The notes below the pieces were generated by a model, which made no database searches, was not told where the DNA came from, and saw only the letters and a list, made by a program, of their open reading frames with translations. A stretch of DNA of 64,000 nt, from the NCBI GenBank assembly GCA_019022495.1, contig JAFEKR010000019.1, positions 930,001 through 994,000 of the forward strand. The letters are read 5' to 3'. Made by a program: the position numbers and the translations under genes. The DNA comes from Epichloe hybrida. Lineage: Eukaryota; Ascomycota; Sordariomycetes; Hypocreales; Clavicipitaceae. Shown in pieces: positions 45,149 through 56,663 of the stretch; position 1 is the stretch's first letter, and the number at the start of each line of letters is the position of its first letter.

Positions 45149-46557
45149 TCACGGCCCGTTGTACAGCAGTTTGCTCACCCGTTCGCCAATGGCCAAGCTG
45201 CTCGTCAGCCCGGGGCTCTCTATGCCCAAGCAATTCACCCAGCCCTCGTACCCGTCCTCGAGTCTGACGACGAAGTCGTTGAAATTGTCGCCCATCTGCC
45301 CGGCGCCCCCGTACGTCAACTTGGGCCGTATGCCCGCGTAATCGGGCTCCAGGCACGTCTCGTCCAGATGCGGCAGGTACGACCTGATCTCGCCGACGGC
45401 CTGCTCCAGCCGGGCCCTGCTCACGGACAGGTCCTCCGGGTCGTCGACCCACTCGACGTCCGGGCCGAAGCGCACACGGCCGCCCATGTCGAGCGTGAGG
45501 TGGGTGCCCAGGCCGGCGGCGCCGGGGTCCGGGGCAGGGTAGATGAGGCGCGAGAAGTTGTTGGGCCGCCGCGAGGGCGAGTAAGAGAAGTAGTTGCCCT
45601 TGGCGTAGTACAGCGTCTTGCGCCGCTGGGGCGGCACAATCATGTTGTGGACATGGATGGCGCCCAGACCTGCGGCGTTGACGATGGCGTCGGACGTGAT
45701 GGTTGTCGTCGTCGTCGTCGGTGATGATGATGATGATGATGATGAAGGAGATTGCCGCACGTCGACGTCAATTTCCCACCCCCCCCCCCCCGCCCCCGCC
45801 GCCGCGGCACGCAGAGGCCTCACGGCGACGACGCGCGAGTTGAGCGCGAGGAGCGTCCCGCCGTGGTCGGCGAGCAATGCCTCGAGCGCGGCCATGACGC
45901 CGTGGGCATCGACTATGCCCGTCGTGGGCGACTCGAGGACGGCGCTCCTCGCGCGGACACCCTCGCCGTCCCTCAGGACCTCGGCCGCGGGAACCCATCT
46001 CGTCGGCACGCCAATCGCCCGGCTGTGCTCGTGCAGCCTCTGCAGCTCCTCGTGCTGCGCGTCCGTCTGCGCGACGATCCACTTGCCCGTCCGCCGGTGG
46101 CCGATGCCGTGCGCCTCGCAGAAGGCGTAGAGGAGGTGTCTGCCGCGGAGGCACAGCCTCGTCTTGAGCGTGTCGGCGCCGTAGTAGATGCCCGCGTGGA
46201 TGACCTCGCTGTTTCGGGACGATGTTTCCGTGCCGACGGATGCGTGGCGCTCGACGAGGAGCGTCGACGTGTTGGGCTGGAGGGAGAGGTGGTGGGCTAT
46301 CGAGAGGCCGACTATGCCGCCGCCGATGACCTTGCGGGCATTAGCTTGGCTGTTGATGAAATCGAGTTGCTGTCTTTGGGAACTCTTGGGAACCCTTGGG
46401 AACCAAGCAAGGACGGGTTGTCATGACAGCCTACCTAGTAGGTACCTACCGTGTGAGTGAAGTCGGCTTGCGCGGCAGGCGTGCGACTGAGTTGCCGGCG
46501 GGGAACGGCACCGGTTTTCAGTGCTGGGAGGAGTCTTGATGTCCTCTTGAGTGACAT
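45149..46557 (-). CDS. L2HGDH: L-2-hydroxyglutarate dehydrogenase (FAD-dependent, DAO family)
   Basis: Two exons (46450-46557 and 45149-46330) across a 119-nt intron give 429 residues. Exon 1 encodes an Arg/Ser/Ala-rich mitochondrial presequence (MSLKRTSRLLPALKTGAVPR). Exon 2 opens on the dinucleotide-binding VIGGGIVGLSIAHHL, followed by TSSRNSEVIHAGIYYG, the L2HGDH-type active-site segment, and PTTGIVDAHGVMAAL. Near the C terminus are DYAGIRPKLTYGG and NCLGIESPGLTSSLAIGE. The enzyme oxidises L-2-hydroxyglutarate to 2-oxoglutarate, a metabolite-repair step at the inner mitochondrial membrane. A species-specific insertion of Ser/Thr runs, encoded by a GAT/CGT-type microsatellite at 45706-45745, sits in the FAD domain after a Gly/Ala run encoded by a C-rich tract. 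Both lengthen the protein without breaking frame. Confidence 0.93.
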
Positions 46558-47012
46558 GATGCCAGACGCTTACGCGACGACGTCCAAGTTGCTATGCGCT
46601 GCGTCGAGGTTGTGCGAGTGGGAGTGGTGGAGTTGGCATCATGCTCTTGTCGTCGTCGTCCAATGACTTGAGCGCTTGCGGCCGGCTTTCGGCCGAGCCA
46701 TAGACACGCACGTTGAAACTAATGACAGGATAACGCACACACATGCGTACTTTGAGCAAGGTTCCTCGATGGGAATTGTTTTCATCACATCACTACTTTT
46801 TGAAGCACCAATTCCCCGTTCCCCGTAGTTGTGTGGATGCGGTTCATGAACGAGAGCAAGAGCTCGTCACCTACCATTCTGCGCCCACGTATATGTGTTC
46901 CCGTTCGTCAGACTGAATTCATCGTTCCATTCTTGCCAAGACTCCGTAAAGACGACAGAAAATAAATCAAATCGCACGCATTGCCACAAGGTACTGTCAA
47001 GCCATGAACAGA
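46558..47012. other. Intergenic between L2HGDH and the coiled-coil gene
   Basis: Promoter side of L2HGDH and 3' side of the next minus-strand gene. No ORF of interest. Confidence 0.55.
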
Positions 47013-48152
47013 CTACGAGTCTTTGGTCTCAGCCTCGCCACCTCTCTCCTCCTCCGCTGCCATCGAAGACCGGGTCAAGTTGGACGGTATCGACGGCTCA
47101 GTGCCCGTACCAGAGCCCGGTGCCGCTTCTGCAAGTTGCTTCTCTAAACAAGGCACCATGTTGGCTGAGTTTAGCCCAATGCTTCACGTGTCAACAATGG
47201 AGGGGGGGGGGGGGTTCAACTCACCCAATTCTCGAATACGACATCGTAGCATTTGATTTTCTCGCGTGAGCATCTGAGTCTCTGCCTGGTAAAATGCGCT
47301 CTCGTCACGACCCCCGAGAACCCAATCACCGCTTTCCTGGCTCATTGACGTTGCTCGGAGTCGGGGAGACGCCCCGCGGCTCGGGGTTCTGGACCTACGA
47401 TGCATCTCTGCGCGTGCAATGTCCATGGAACCTCGTGGAAACACCGGCGATCGGGAGTAGGATCCTACCGGCTGGCTGCCAGCTACGTTAGTCTGTGAAG
47501 TGCCTGCGCCGTGGATTGGTCTAGGCGCTGTTTCGACGATGGGACTGTCGTCAGCAACGGCATCACTGCTGTGGCTGGGTCGCGATCCCTGCAGTCGTTG
47601 CAGCTCCAGTTGTTGCTGTCTGATCATTTGGAGAAGTCGGTTCTGTTGGCCCTGTTAGCATCCTGCTGATCTAGCCCAGTGTGTATAGGCTACTACCACG
47701 TACGACGTGACCTTCCTGTTCAGCTTCGAGCTCCTGATGCAGCTCTCCCAGACTGGGGGCCCGGTGATGGTGATGCGGATCAGCCATCAGAGGTGAGCCT
47801 GACAGCGGCTGAGGGCTGGATGCAGTATATCCCGATTGCTCGTGTGCCATCTCCCCAGGTCCAGGGACAGACGGGTCATTCAGTTGCAGGTTCATGAGAA
47901 CTGTCGACCGCCGCCTGCGAGTATTCGGCGAGGACGTGTTTCGCCGTAGTGAGCTGCTCGAAGACTCTGATACAACAGTCAGCTTCTTGCTTTTCCACCG
48001 GCGAGGCGGGACACGGGGTGCGTACGGCGCGAGGGTTCACGTTGGAGGCCAACATTCATGGTGGCGGCTGCCTGCAGTGACACGGAAGCGGATCGCGGTG
48101 AGCCGGTTGGCGAATCTGCCCTCGGGTGCACATTGTCGCCGTTGGTTGCCAT
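47013..48152 (-). CDS. Conserved fungal coiled-coil protein of unknown function
   Basis: Four exons (48026-48152, 47704-47966, 47225-47651, 47013-47143) with introns of 59, 52 and 81 nt, all GT-AG, give 315 residues. The model starts MATNGDNVHPRADSPTGSP (ATG at 48152). It contains RRRRSTVLMNLQLNDPSVP, then HHHHRAPSLGELHQELEAEQ. A Gln/Leu coiled coil (NRLLQMIRQQQLELQRLQ) follows. A second coiled coil spans junction 3 (TRENQMLRCRIRELEKQLAE), and the protein ends in an acidic tail EAETKDS. The splice choices are forced by frame and produce heptad-compatible helices across junctions. I do not know its function. The layout (disordered basic N terminus plus coiled coil) suggests a scaffold or DNA-associated protein, which is only a guess. 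Confidence 0.75.
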
Positions 48153-49268
48153 GATTCCTAGTTGCGAAAAAGAAAGCTACGGGTCAGGTCGGGGCGGGAG
48201 GTGCGACTGATGATGGCTTCTTTCGATGCCGGCGAGTTGTTCTCGGTCTGCGTTCGAACCTGGTAGCTTCCAACTCCCACGTGGTCCGCCTTCCGCCGTC
48301 GTTCCGACTCGTGGGTGGCAGAGCTGTGGAGGCGTTCGCTGATGGTGGAGCCACTTTTCACTCCGTCACTGCCCAGTGCCTACCCTGTGCCTACCCTGTG
48401 CCTCGTTGGCTCCCATTGTTATTTTCCCAGCATCTCGAAAAGAAAGCCAGCCCCGTAATAACATCAAATCCCACGGAAAGATGCGGCACCCGTCACTCGC
48501 CTAGGCACCATCCGTGTCATCAACCGAAAAAGTTGAAACAAATCGATCTCCCACAGACGCCACGCCACGTATTGTCAAGAAGGAATCACGGGAGCAGGGG
48601 CTGTACCATGTTTCATTTGACCACACCAAGGAGTTGGTTGTTTCTTCAAATCTGCCTGTCCTGTGGGTTGCTGTTGAGCGGGTTGATCTACGGAGACTCG
48701 GAGATCATGCTTCCTGCCAGCGAGTCCAGTCTGCCCAAGGGTACGGAGTAGTCATGTGTTGTTGACTGACGCTCATTATCTACCAACGTGAGATGTTTAC
48801 ATATTCAAACACGCCATGCAGCGACGCGCCGTCTAGCACTACTGCAGGAACCAGGGCGCTTATGGCTAATGCGTGCTGGACATGCGTGCTGGGCATGCGT
48901 GCTGGGCATGCGTGCTGGTTGGTGGAAAGATCCTCCCGCCCGATTCAACGATTCTTGCCCTCGACGGGCATTGCGCTTCTCACCAGGCACGGCCCGTACG
49001 TATTACTACAACATGTAATCCGTATGTATGTACAATGCTGCGCTGGAGACTTGGAGTGGAGGCGGCATGTGGCCACGAGAATCAAGACCCACCTACGGAG
49101 CATGTCATGGAGTATGTACACACTACCTACATGTACCGAGTAATGCTGCGGATGCACATTCAATTTTTTACGGATGCGCGTTTAGTTGTCCCTTTTCACT
49201 TGGTGTTATTAATCCCTATCCGTGACCCGCCTGAAGGTCTTCGGACAGCTATTGATAAGAGAGGTGAC
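48153..49268. other. Island margin without supported gene
   Basis: About 1.1 kb between the coiled-coil gene and the AT-rich block, including that gene's promoter. Contains a duplicated GTGCCTACCCT word (48379-48403) and a 13-bp tandem repeat (48869-48918). The overlapping short ORFs have no domain content. Confidence 0.5.
48869..48918. repeat. 13-bp tandem repeat ATGCGTGCTGGGC, nearly 4 copies
   Basis: Three full units (first ends AC instead of GC) and an 11-base partial fourth, 350 bp before the transition to AT-rich DNA. Confidence 0.9.
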
Positions 49269-49355
49269 CAGTGTGTGGGGACGTAAATTTCCCACCGGAG
49301 CTTTCAAATTTCCCACCGGACTAGCTAAATCAAGAAGGGTCTCCACACACTCACT
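49269..49355. repeat. Small inverted repeat with internal direct repeats at the island/AT-rich boundary
   Basis: GTGTGTGGGGAC (49271-49282) pairs with GTCTCCACACAC (49340-49351) at 11 of 12 positions. Inside lie two perfect copies of AAATTTCCCACCGGA (49285-49299, 49306-49320) at 21-bp spacing. It coincides with the switch from normal to AT-rich composition. It may be a miniature transposon, a transposon terminus, or a regulatory hairpin. Confidence 0.65.
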
Positions 49356-49441
49356 TTTAGTGTAGAAGTACCTCTAAGTTTTTTTATAAGCTAGTTAGCC
49401 CTTTTTATTAGTAAGTATATATATAAAAAGCTAAAAGCATG

Positions 49442-49737
49442 TGTTAGAACAAGCATGATATTAACAAGGGTGCGCGCCTCTGATTGGCTGGGCGCGTTGC
49501 ATCGCGGACTCACATGTCCGGCCTAACCGCGCTGCGGTTAGCGTTAGCACATGTGGCCTCTTCGCTAATAACCCTAATTAAGGCCCTTTTTCCTATAATA
49601 AATAGTGTACTCTCTTTGCTTTTATTTAATCTCTCTTTTACTTATAGAGGTAAACTAGAATATATAATAATTATGTGCACTTTAGTCTACCCTGAAAACC
49701 CTACGTATAGGTTAATAGTATCCTGTAAATACTAACA
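49442..49737 (+). repeat. 5' LTR of Copia element C
   Basis: 296 bp bounded by TGTTAG and CTAACA. The first half keeps normal GC (CTGATTGGCTGGGCGCGTTGC and similar) and the second half is AT-degraded. It is followed at 49738 by CTAATTAGTAGTTATC, placed as a primer-binding site would be. The matching 3' LTR start (TGTTAG) is at 62261. Confidence 0.75.
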
Positions 49738-49923
49738 CTAATTAGTAGTTATCTCTATAAATACCATAGATTAGTAAGGTTTATAGAAGAGGTATTAGTA
49801 TTAAGGACTTGCCTTATAAAAGAGGAAGTGCTGCTTTAAGATACTAAATATGCTAAGGAAGAAGTATATTCTAGCTTTCCTTTTACCTTAAGTAACTATA
49901 ACTAGCTTTATACTAAATCTAAG
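49738..49923 (+). mobile_element. Copia element C, first part of internal region (interrupted by A1)
   Basis: Begins with the presumed primer-binding site and ends in CTAAG (49919-49923), the target site duplicated by the insertion of element A1. The internal sequence resumes after the second CTAAG at 56659. Confidence 0.75.
49919..49923 (+). repeat. Target-site duplication CTAAG, left copy (A1)
   Basis: Five bases immediately before the 5' LTR of A1, identical to 56659-56663 immediately after its 3' LTR. Five bp is the normal Copia target duplication. Confidence 0.85.
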
Positions 49924-50183
49924 TGTTGATTCCTTCGGATCTTCATCGGTTCAATCGTGGCCAAAGGCCGGACCAATTGTAGGTCCGGCGCGATGCACGC
50001 GATATGATTGGCTGCATTAATTCGCCACCCCCTCTTTTGCCCTACATACAGATTTCGCTTACTTTTCTAGCATCTAGACTTTCCCTCTTTTCTCTCTCTT
50101 TCCTAGCTAGCTAACTAACTATCATTAACTTCAATTATACAGGATTACCTTTATACCTACGCAGGACCTTAGTGTAACTAACA
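49924..50183 (+). repeat. 5' LTR of A1
   Basis: TGTTGATTCCTTCGG to CTAACA, 260 bp. Its outer half is unmutated (GGCCGGACCAATTG). Its inner half carries transitions relative to the 3' LTR. Confidence 0.9.
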
Positions 50184-53100
50184 CTAATTAGTAGTTAACT
50201 TTATAACCATAGATAAGCTAGGTATTATAAGAAGAGACATTTCTACAGACGCCACTGCCACTACCCCTTATTATACCGTAATAGTTATTGCGGTAAAGAG
50301 GCATGACTATATAAGTGTGCTAAAGGAAGAGACTAGAATCCTAGTTACGGGCTTATTAGGCTTCTAAGGAATTAATCTATTAACCCTTAGGCTAAGGGAT
50401 ATAACTTTGTTATATCTATCTAGGATATTATTATTAATTGTTAATTTTATTATCTATCACAAGAAAACTAACTAACTAACCGAATCTATTACCATAAGGC
50501 ATTTATTTCAAACCTAACGTTAAATAACCTTAGCTAAGCTAGCTAACTCACCTATAAATTCCCTTTAACATATTACCTTCTAACAGACCTTTAATCTCTC
50601 CCTATAAGCATTTACTACTTACTTTTTACCCCCTTTACTCTTAGTGCTATTTGCCCTATGCTTATTAGCAAGAGAGAGAGATTACCTCCTTCCCTTCTTT
50701 TTATAAAAAAAAAGGAAGTGGTAATTCCTATTATTCCCTTATTACTTTTTCTATTACTTTCTAGTTACTTTTAGAACTTATATTACTTTCTTTATCTCTA
50801 TTAATTTATTCTTATCACTACTTTTACTGCTTTTACTACTTTTTCTTCTGTTTTTCCTATTTTCACAATCTTCTAATTTCATTAGAGCAATAACGCTCCT
50901 GAAATGCGAAAGAAAAACCTCGCAATAGCAATAGGCAAACATAGGAGCTTAATTAGTAGCACAAATTAGCAACATTCCTTTTATAGTTAAAGATAGTAGA
51001 GGAATCTAGACCTTCCATAAAAGCAAAGGCTACTAGTAATAGCAAGGCTCTAACTATTACCCCTAAAAGACCCTAAGAGCATAAGTTACCCTTATGCTTT
51101 TAATAGCTTACTTATAACTTCTCTAGTAATTAGAAAGAATCCATTAAGCTAGATCTAGAGACTACTACGTAGCTTAAGCTTAATAACTAGATCATAAGAT
51201 TTATTAACCTTAGTAAGCATTAAGGTTAGAGAGATAATAACCTATAGGAATTATTCTAAGAAGACTTTAAAGGCTAGTCTAAAGATACCTTTAAAAAGGC
51301 TATAAAGAAAGTTATCAGAGAATTACGTAATTCTCTACGAGATTACAGCGTTCTTATTAAGCAAGGCCTAGGATATTTAATCCTAGTATCCCTTAAAGAA
51401 GTGCTTCACTAAACTTTAATACCTCTTTAGTTACAGGAGAGATCATAAGAGAGACTATAATCTTCCAAACCCCTAAAGCCTTAATATTAACAGCCCTAAT
51501 AACCTACCCTAGAAATCCACCTTCCCTAACCCTAAAGACTACATAAACCTTTACAAGAGCCCCTATAACAATCGCTATCAAATCAATAGCTTTATCCTAA
51601 TAATTATTATTAACAACAACTAGGGGACTATTATCCACAACAAAATATACCTTTACAGTAATTCACCTCTAAAGATTAGATTATAAAGAAAATCTTAGAG
51701 CTTACAAAGATATATAAGGATAGCAACCACTATAGTAGGAAGCTATATAACTTCTTAACGCTAAAGATCACGCTCTTTAAAAATAAGTATAATAGAATTA
51801 ACCTTCCTCGAACGTATTATTAGAAGGCTTTCCCTATTATATTAATAGGTAATGCTAAATAATACTTCCTTAATTATCTCTTTAGGAATAACTATTCCTA
51901 TAAAGAGATAATTACCTATATTTATTAACGCTTTAAGATAGAAAGTAACTAGCAATTCTATTACCACTAATAGAGTAACATAACATTAAAGAATATAATT
52001 AAGAAAAACCCTAATAAAAGCAAGCTTAATTACCTTAAGATTATATTATTAACCCTTAAGAAGATCTACAAAGGACTATACCTTACTAAAACAGTAAATA
52101 CTAAGCTTTATAAGCAGGCCTTAAATACTATAGCTAGTATGCCTAAATGTTAGATAGTAAAATATATACACTCTCTAGGCTTTAAAAGTCTTACTAGAGA
52201 CCTCCGCAAGGTAATTACTATTATAGAATTAAATAAGAGGCCCTCCTAATACCTTTAGTCCTAATAAGGAGACCCTCTAGAGGCCATGTTTACTAATTAT
52301 TAGTACGGATAGTAATTATCCCCCCACAGCAAAGGAAGTTATTATAGACAGAGCCCTAGGCTAAGCACTAAGCACTACTTTATATATAGTAAGAGCAGCT
52401 ACTAGTCCTCTAATTACTTCACTAAAGAATATTAAAAGGAAAAGGACTACTAGTAGGCTAGTAAAACATATTATACACCCCCTTTAGAGAAGAGATTCTA
52501 GGCATTCCTTACCTCCTATAAAGGGCAGGATAATAATAAGCCTAATAAAGGCTTAGGTTAGAATTAGGAATCACATCTTTCAGCCTACATAAAAGCCAAA
52601 GATAATAATAATAATATAGAGGAGCTACTATTAATAACACACCTAAGCATCACATAATTCTTCTGCTCCGGATTACAAACTAACTATAACACCACTAACA
52701 TTAATATCCTCACGACCCTAAATAATCAAGCCTTCTAACACATATTCCTTAGGTAAGAGCTCTATAAGCCATAAGAGTGTAATAAAGGCTTAATTTACTA
52801 TATCTCTAAAGAACGCTATTCTAAAAAGGTCTTTAGAGGGATTATACCTAACACTAGCACCGCAAGAAAGTTAACTATAGGAGAGGCATAAGGGAAGGCT
52901 CTATTAAGATTAATACCTTTATTAAAGGTAACCCCCTACAAACCCTAAATTATTATATTTAGCGCCAGATTAGTAGTTATAAGAGAAATCCTTTATATGC
53001 CTATAAAACTTAGAGAGCTTAAATTCTACATCCTTAACATAGCTACCCCCTTCCTCTTCTTAATCACTAATATAGATAAAATATAAGTCAAGATTAATAA

Positions 53101-56100
53101 CCTTGCTAACATACTCATCCAAGGCAACAAGACTATACCTATTATGTGATAATAAGGCTATCCTTAGTAGTTACTAAAAGCAAGAGAAATAGTTGCCTTC
53201 TACCTTTTAGAAGGAGATATCTATTAATTACATTGTTAACTTAGTTACCCTTTTATTTAATAACTCACAAAGATCCTTTACTAAACTAGTTATAAAGTTA
53301 AACACTAGGTAATTAAGGAATTAACTAAAGTCTACTACTATTACTAGATGCATAGAAAGGCCCCTAGTTAATTCAAGTTCATAATCAAAGATAACCATGA
53401 ATTTAACTATAAGATCATTATTAATATCGTGCAAATCAATAGCCAACTAGTACTTCACATTATTAATTCAGTAATATTATTCTAGGCAGCCTAATTCCTT
53501 AATCTAAGGAAGCAAAAGGCTTAAGATATCTAGGACGCCATCCGCGAATGTTAGATTAACACTTACCTCGGACCTCTAGAATAAATTATATATAACACTA
53601 GTAATAACTTTACTTCCGCTAAGTTCAAGCACTATACCTAACTAATATTAATTAAGACTAATAAGATACTAATTAAAGCCTATAATAGTATTAGAAAGGT
53701 TAAGAGATATCATAGACCTCTACGCTAAGCTTACAATATTATCACAGACTTAATTAGGATAGAACTTACACCGGAGCAATGCCTTTAAATAGCTATTAAA
53801 GCAATTAATAACTCTATAGGCCTAAACAGTATTATCCTAACCCTACTAGTCTTCGGAGGCTACTTACAAATAACAAATAAGTTACTACTAAGTATCTCTA
53901 TTATTTAATATACTAAAGTAATTCATAAAGCTACTAATAAAGTCCGCTACTATCTAGCTTTATAGTAGGTTTATAATACCCTTAAAGCCTAGAATAGCCC
54001 TAATATAGCGCCTATATATTAGCTACCCCTATAGGCTAATGTACGTATATAAAAAGAGAAGGGTAGCTAGCATAGCCCTTACAAGCTACTTGCCACTAAT
54101 AGAGAGACTTATATAGTTAACATACCCCACAGCCTAGCGAAGTTTCACTCTATAGTAGTAAAGCCCTACTACAAAGACTTATATATTATAGAGAGACTAG
54201 AGTAGTAAGAGATAGAGCCTAATAACATAAAGGAAAAAGCAACTATATAACTAACTACTACTACTAAAAGAGATCCCCTAATAAAAGAAAGTAAAAAGCT
54301 ATAGGCACTAGCTAAGAGAAGATAAGGGAGACTAAGAAAGGCCCTTATAGTCTAATTTATAAGCGTAGAAGAGTCTAAAGGGGAGGCTTATAAAGCCTAG
54401 AAGGCCCTGAAAGGAAGCTATTAAGTTAAAGATTCGCTGCCTTACCCTAAAGGAACAAAAGCAAGGAAAAGAAGACCTTATAACCCTAAGAAAAACATTA
54501 GCCTAATTTAGCTCTATGTACTTATAAACAAAGATCAGGAGAAGGCCTTTATTTAAGAAGCTATAGCTAGAGGGATACTAAATATAGCATTCCTCATAGT
54601 AAAGGAAAAGGCTAATTAGAACCTTGCTCTTTAACTCCGCTAAGAAGGGAAGATTATAACCCTAGGAAAACCCTTCAAGTAATCTAATTAAGCTAAGATT
54701 AACGCTTTACAAGCTTGCAATATGTTTAAATTCATTAAGTATAACCTAGTGAAGCACAAAGGTTATAGAATCTTTGATTCTTATATAGTTAGAGAGATCA
54801 AAGGCAAAGGGATAGACTTGCTATATAAGAAATCCCGCCTTATTGTACAAGGCCATAATAACAAAGGAAAGGAATTTATCCTAACGCAATCACTAATAAT
54901 TTAATAAGCAAGCTAACAACTTATTATAGCTATCGCTCTATTATTAAGAAAAAGAGGTATTTACCTTTGGATTCGCAATATCACATAAGCCTACACTTAA
55001 TCGCATATGGTGCTAATAAGGCTAATTATTATAAGATTACCAAAGCAAATTACATATCTCTTTCTAGAAAGGACTGTAATTAAATTAATTAGACCTCTTT
55101 ACGGGATCGCAGAGGCTAGAACCTACTAGTAGGTAATGTACTTCTGTCACTATAGGGATAACCTCAATATGATAACCTTAACCTACAATCCCTGCTTGTT
55201 AATTATAGCCCTAAATAATAAGAATCTCTTTAGCATTATTAGAATATAAACCAATAATACATTAGGACTAAGCAATAATAACTTCTTCTAAAAAGAAGAG
55301 AAAGAGCTCTAGAAGGCTAATTTTATAGCTAAAGAAAAGCAATGATTAACCGCTAAAAATCCCCTTATCTTTAATAGTTATATCTTAACCTAGAATACTA
55401 ATAACTTACTAATATTAACCTAGAAAGGCTAGAGTTAGAAGATTAAGGAAGTTAATCCTTAATCCCTAATAGTAAAGTAAGACTATATAGAATAATAAGC
55501 CTAAGGAAGCTATATTATAACTATATATTAACTAGAAGCTTCCTATAACCTATTAATTATAGCTTAATACTAAGAACCCTCTAGGGAAAATATTATATAC
55601 CTTAATAAACGCCTTAAGTAGCAGATTAAGAATTAATAACACGGACTATAATACATTCCTTTGGTTCTTAAAGAGGTAAAGCTCTTTATGTTTATAAATA
55701 GATTGCTTACTAATAACAAGGATCTAAGCTTATAGATTAGATACGTGATTATAATTAGTAATAAGATAATACAAGATAATAATACCTTTATTATAAAAGG
55801 TAACATTATTATATATAGCTTAATAAAAAGTAAGAGAGTCACTTATAGCGCGCTTGCCTCTAAGTTATATAGTATAGTTTAAGGCGTAGACATTACCTAC
55901 GTGATTTCCATGACTTTACATTAGATTACGGATTAATTAAAGATGCCTTAAATTCCTATGATTCTCTATACTAATTCTTTTTCGTTATATAAATATCTTG
56001 TGAAGCTAGGAACTATAAAGGAGAAAAGACTAATGATTAATATTATAGCCCTTCGTTAATTATACAAAAGGCATAAGATCTATGAAGTTAGATGGATTAA

Positions 56101-56398
56101 TAGCAATAACAATCCGGCGAATATAATAATAAAAGCATCGCCGAATTTATCACTTTCCTCTTTAATTAATTTAAATAAATTAATAATTTGTGTTAAAGGA
56201 TAAGTAAAGAGACCTATAATATTAAGGGATAGGAGCTTAGGTAAGGACTAACGAATTAATTTAATTAACTAATGCCATAATAGCTAATTAAAGCAGCGGA
56301 TTCCTATTAAGGGATCCACTAGTGTATACTTTTCTTTAATCTAATTTTTATTACGTTTTTGAGCTCTTTAGCCATAAAGGAAAAAGAGAGACTACTAG

Positions 56399-56658
56399 TG
56401 TTAATTCCTTTGGATCTTCATTAGTTTAATCATAGCTAAAGGCTAGACTAATTATAGGTCTAGCGCGATGCACGCGATATGATTGGCTGCATTAATTCGC
56501 CACCCCCTCTTTTGCCCCATATACGGATTTCGCTCACTTTTCTAGCATCTAGACTTTCCCTCTCTTCTCTCTCTTTCCTAGCTAGCTAACTAACTATTAT
56601 TGACTTCAATCATACGGGATTACCCTTATACCTGCGCAGGACCTTGGTGTAACCAACA
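56399..56658 (+). repeat. 3' LTR of A1
   Basis: 260 bp, TGTTAATTCCTTTGG to CCAACA. Its inner (left) part is transition-mutated compared with the 5' LTR. Its outer (right) part keeps the ancestral TTGGTGTAACCAACA. Confidence 0.9.
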
Positions 56659-56663
56659 CTAAG
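56659..56663 (+). repeat. Target-site duplication CTAAG, right copy (A1)
   Basis: Identical to 49919-49923, flanking A1 on its 3' side. Confidence 0.85.

Larger units (their letters stand above)
49924..56658 (+). mobile_element. Complete but RIP-degraded Ty1/Copia element A1
   Basis: 6735 bp: a 260-bp LTR at each end (49924-50183 and 56399-56658), internal region on the plus strand, polypurine tract AAAGGAAAAAGAGAGA just before the 3' LTR. Reading through stops, the order is gag-like (about 51100-52600), protease-like (about 52930-53220, ending KAREIVAFYLLEGD), integrase C-terminal part (about 53700-53970), reverse transcriptase (from about 54690; the short open frame at 54722-54904 with KSRLIVQGHN belongs to it), and RNase H (about 55850-56120, FSLYKYLVKLGTIKEKRLMI). 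Protease before integrase before RT is the Copia order. Numerous TAA/TAG stops make it inactive. Confidence 0.85.

Noticed and set aside
48240..48275. GTTCGAACC motif considered as a tRNA T-loop
   Set aside because: No matching acceptor stem, D-arm or anticodon arm could be drawn around it.
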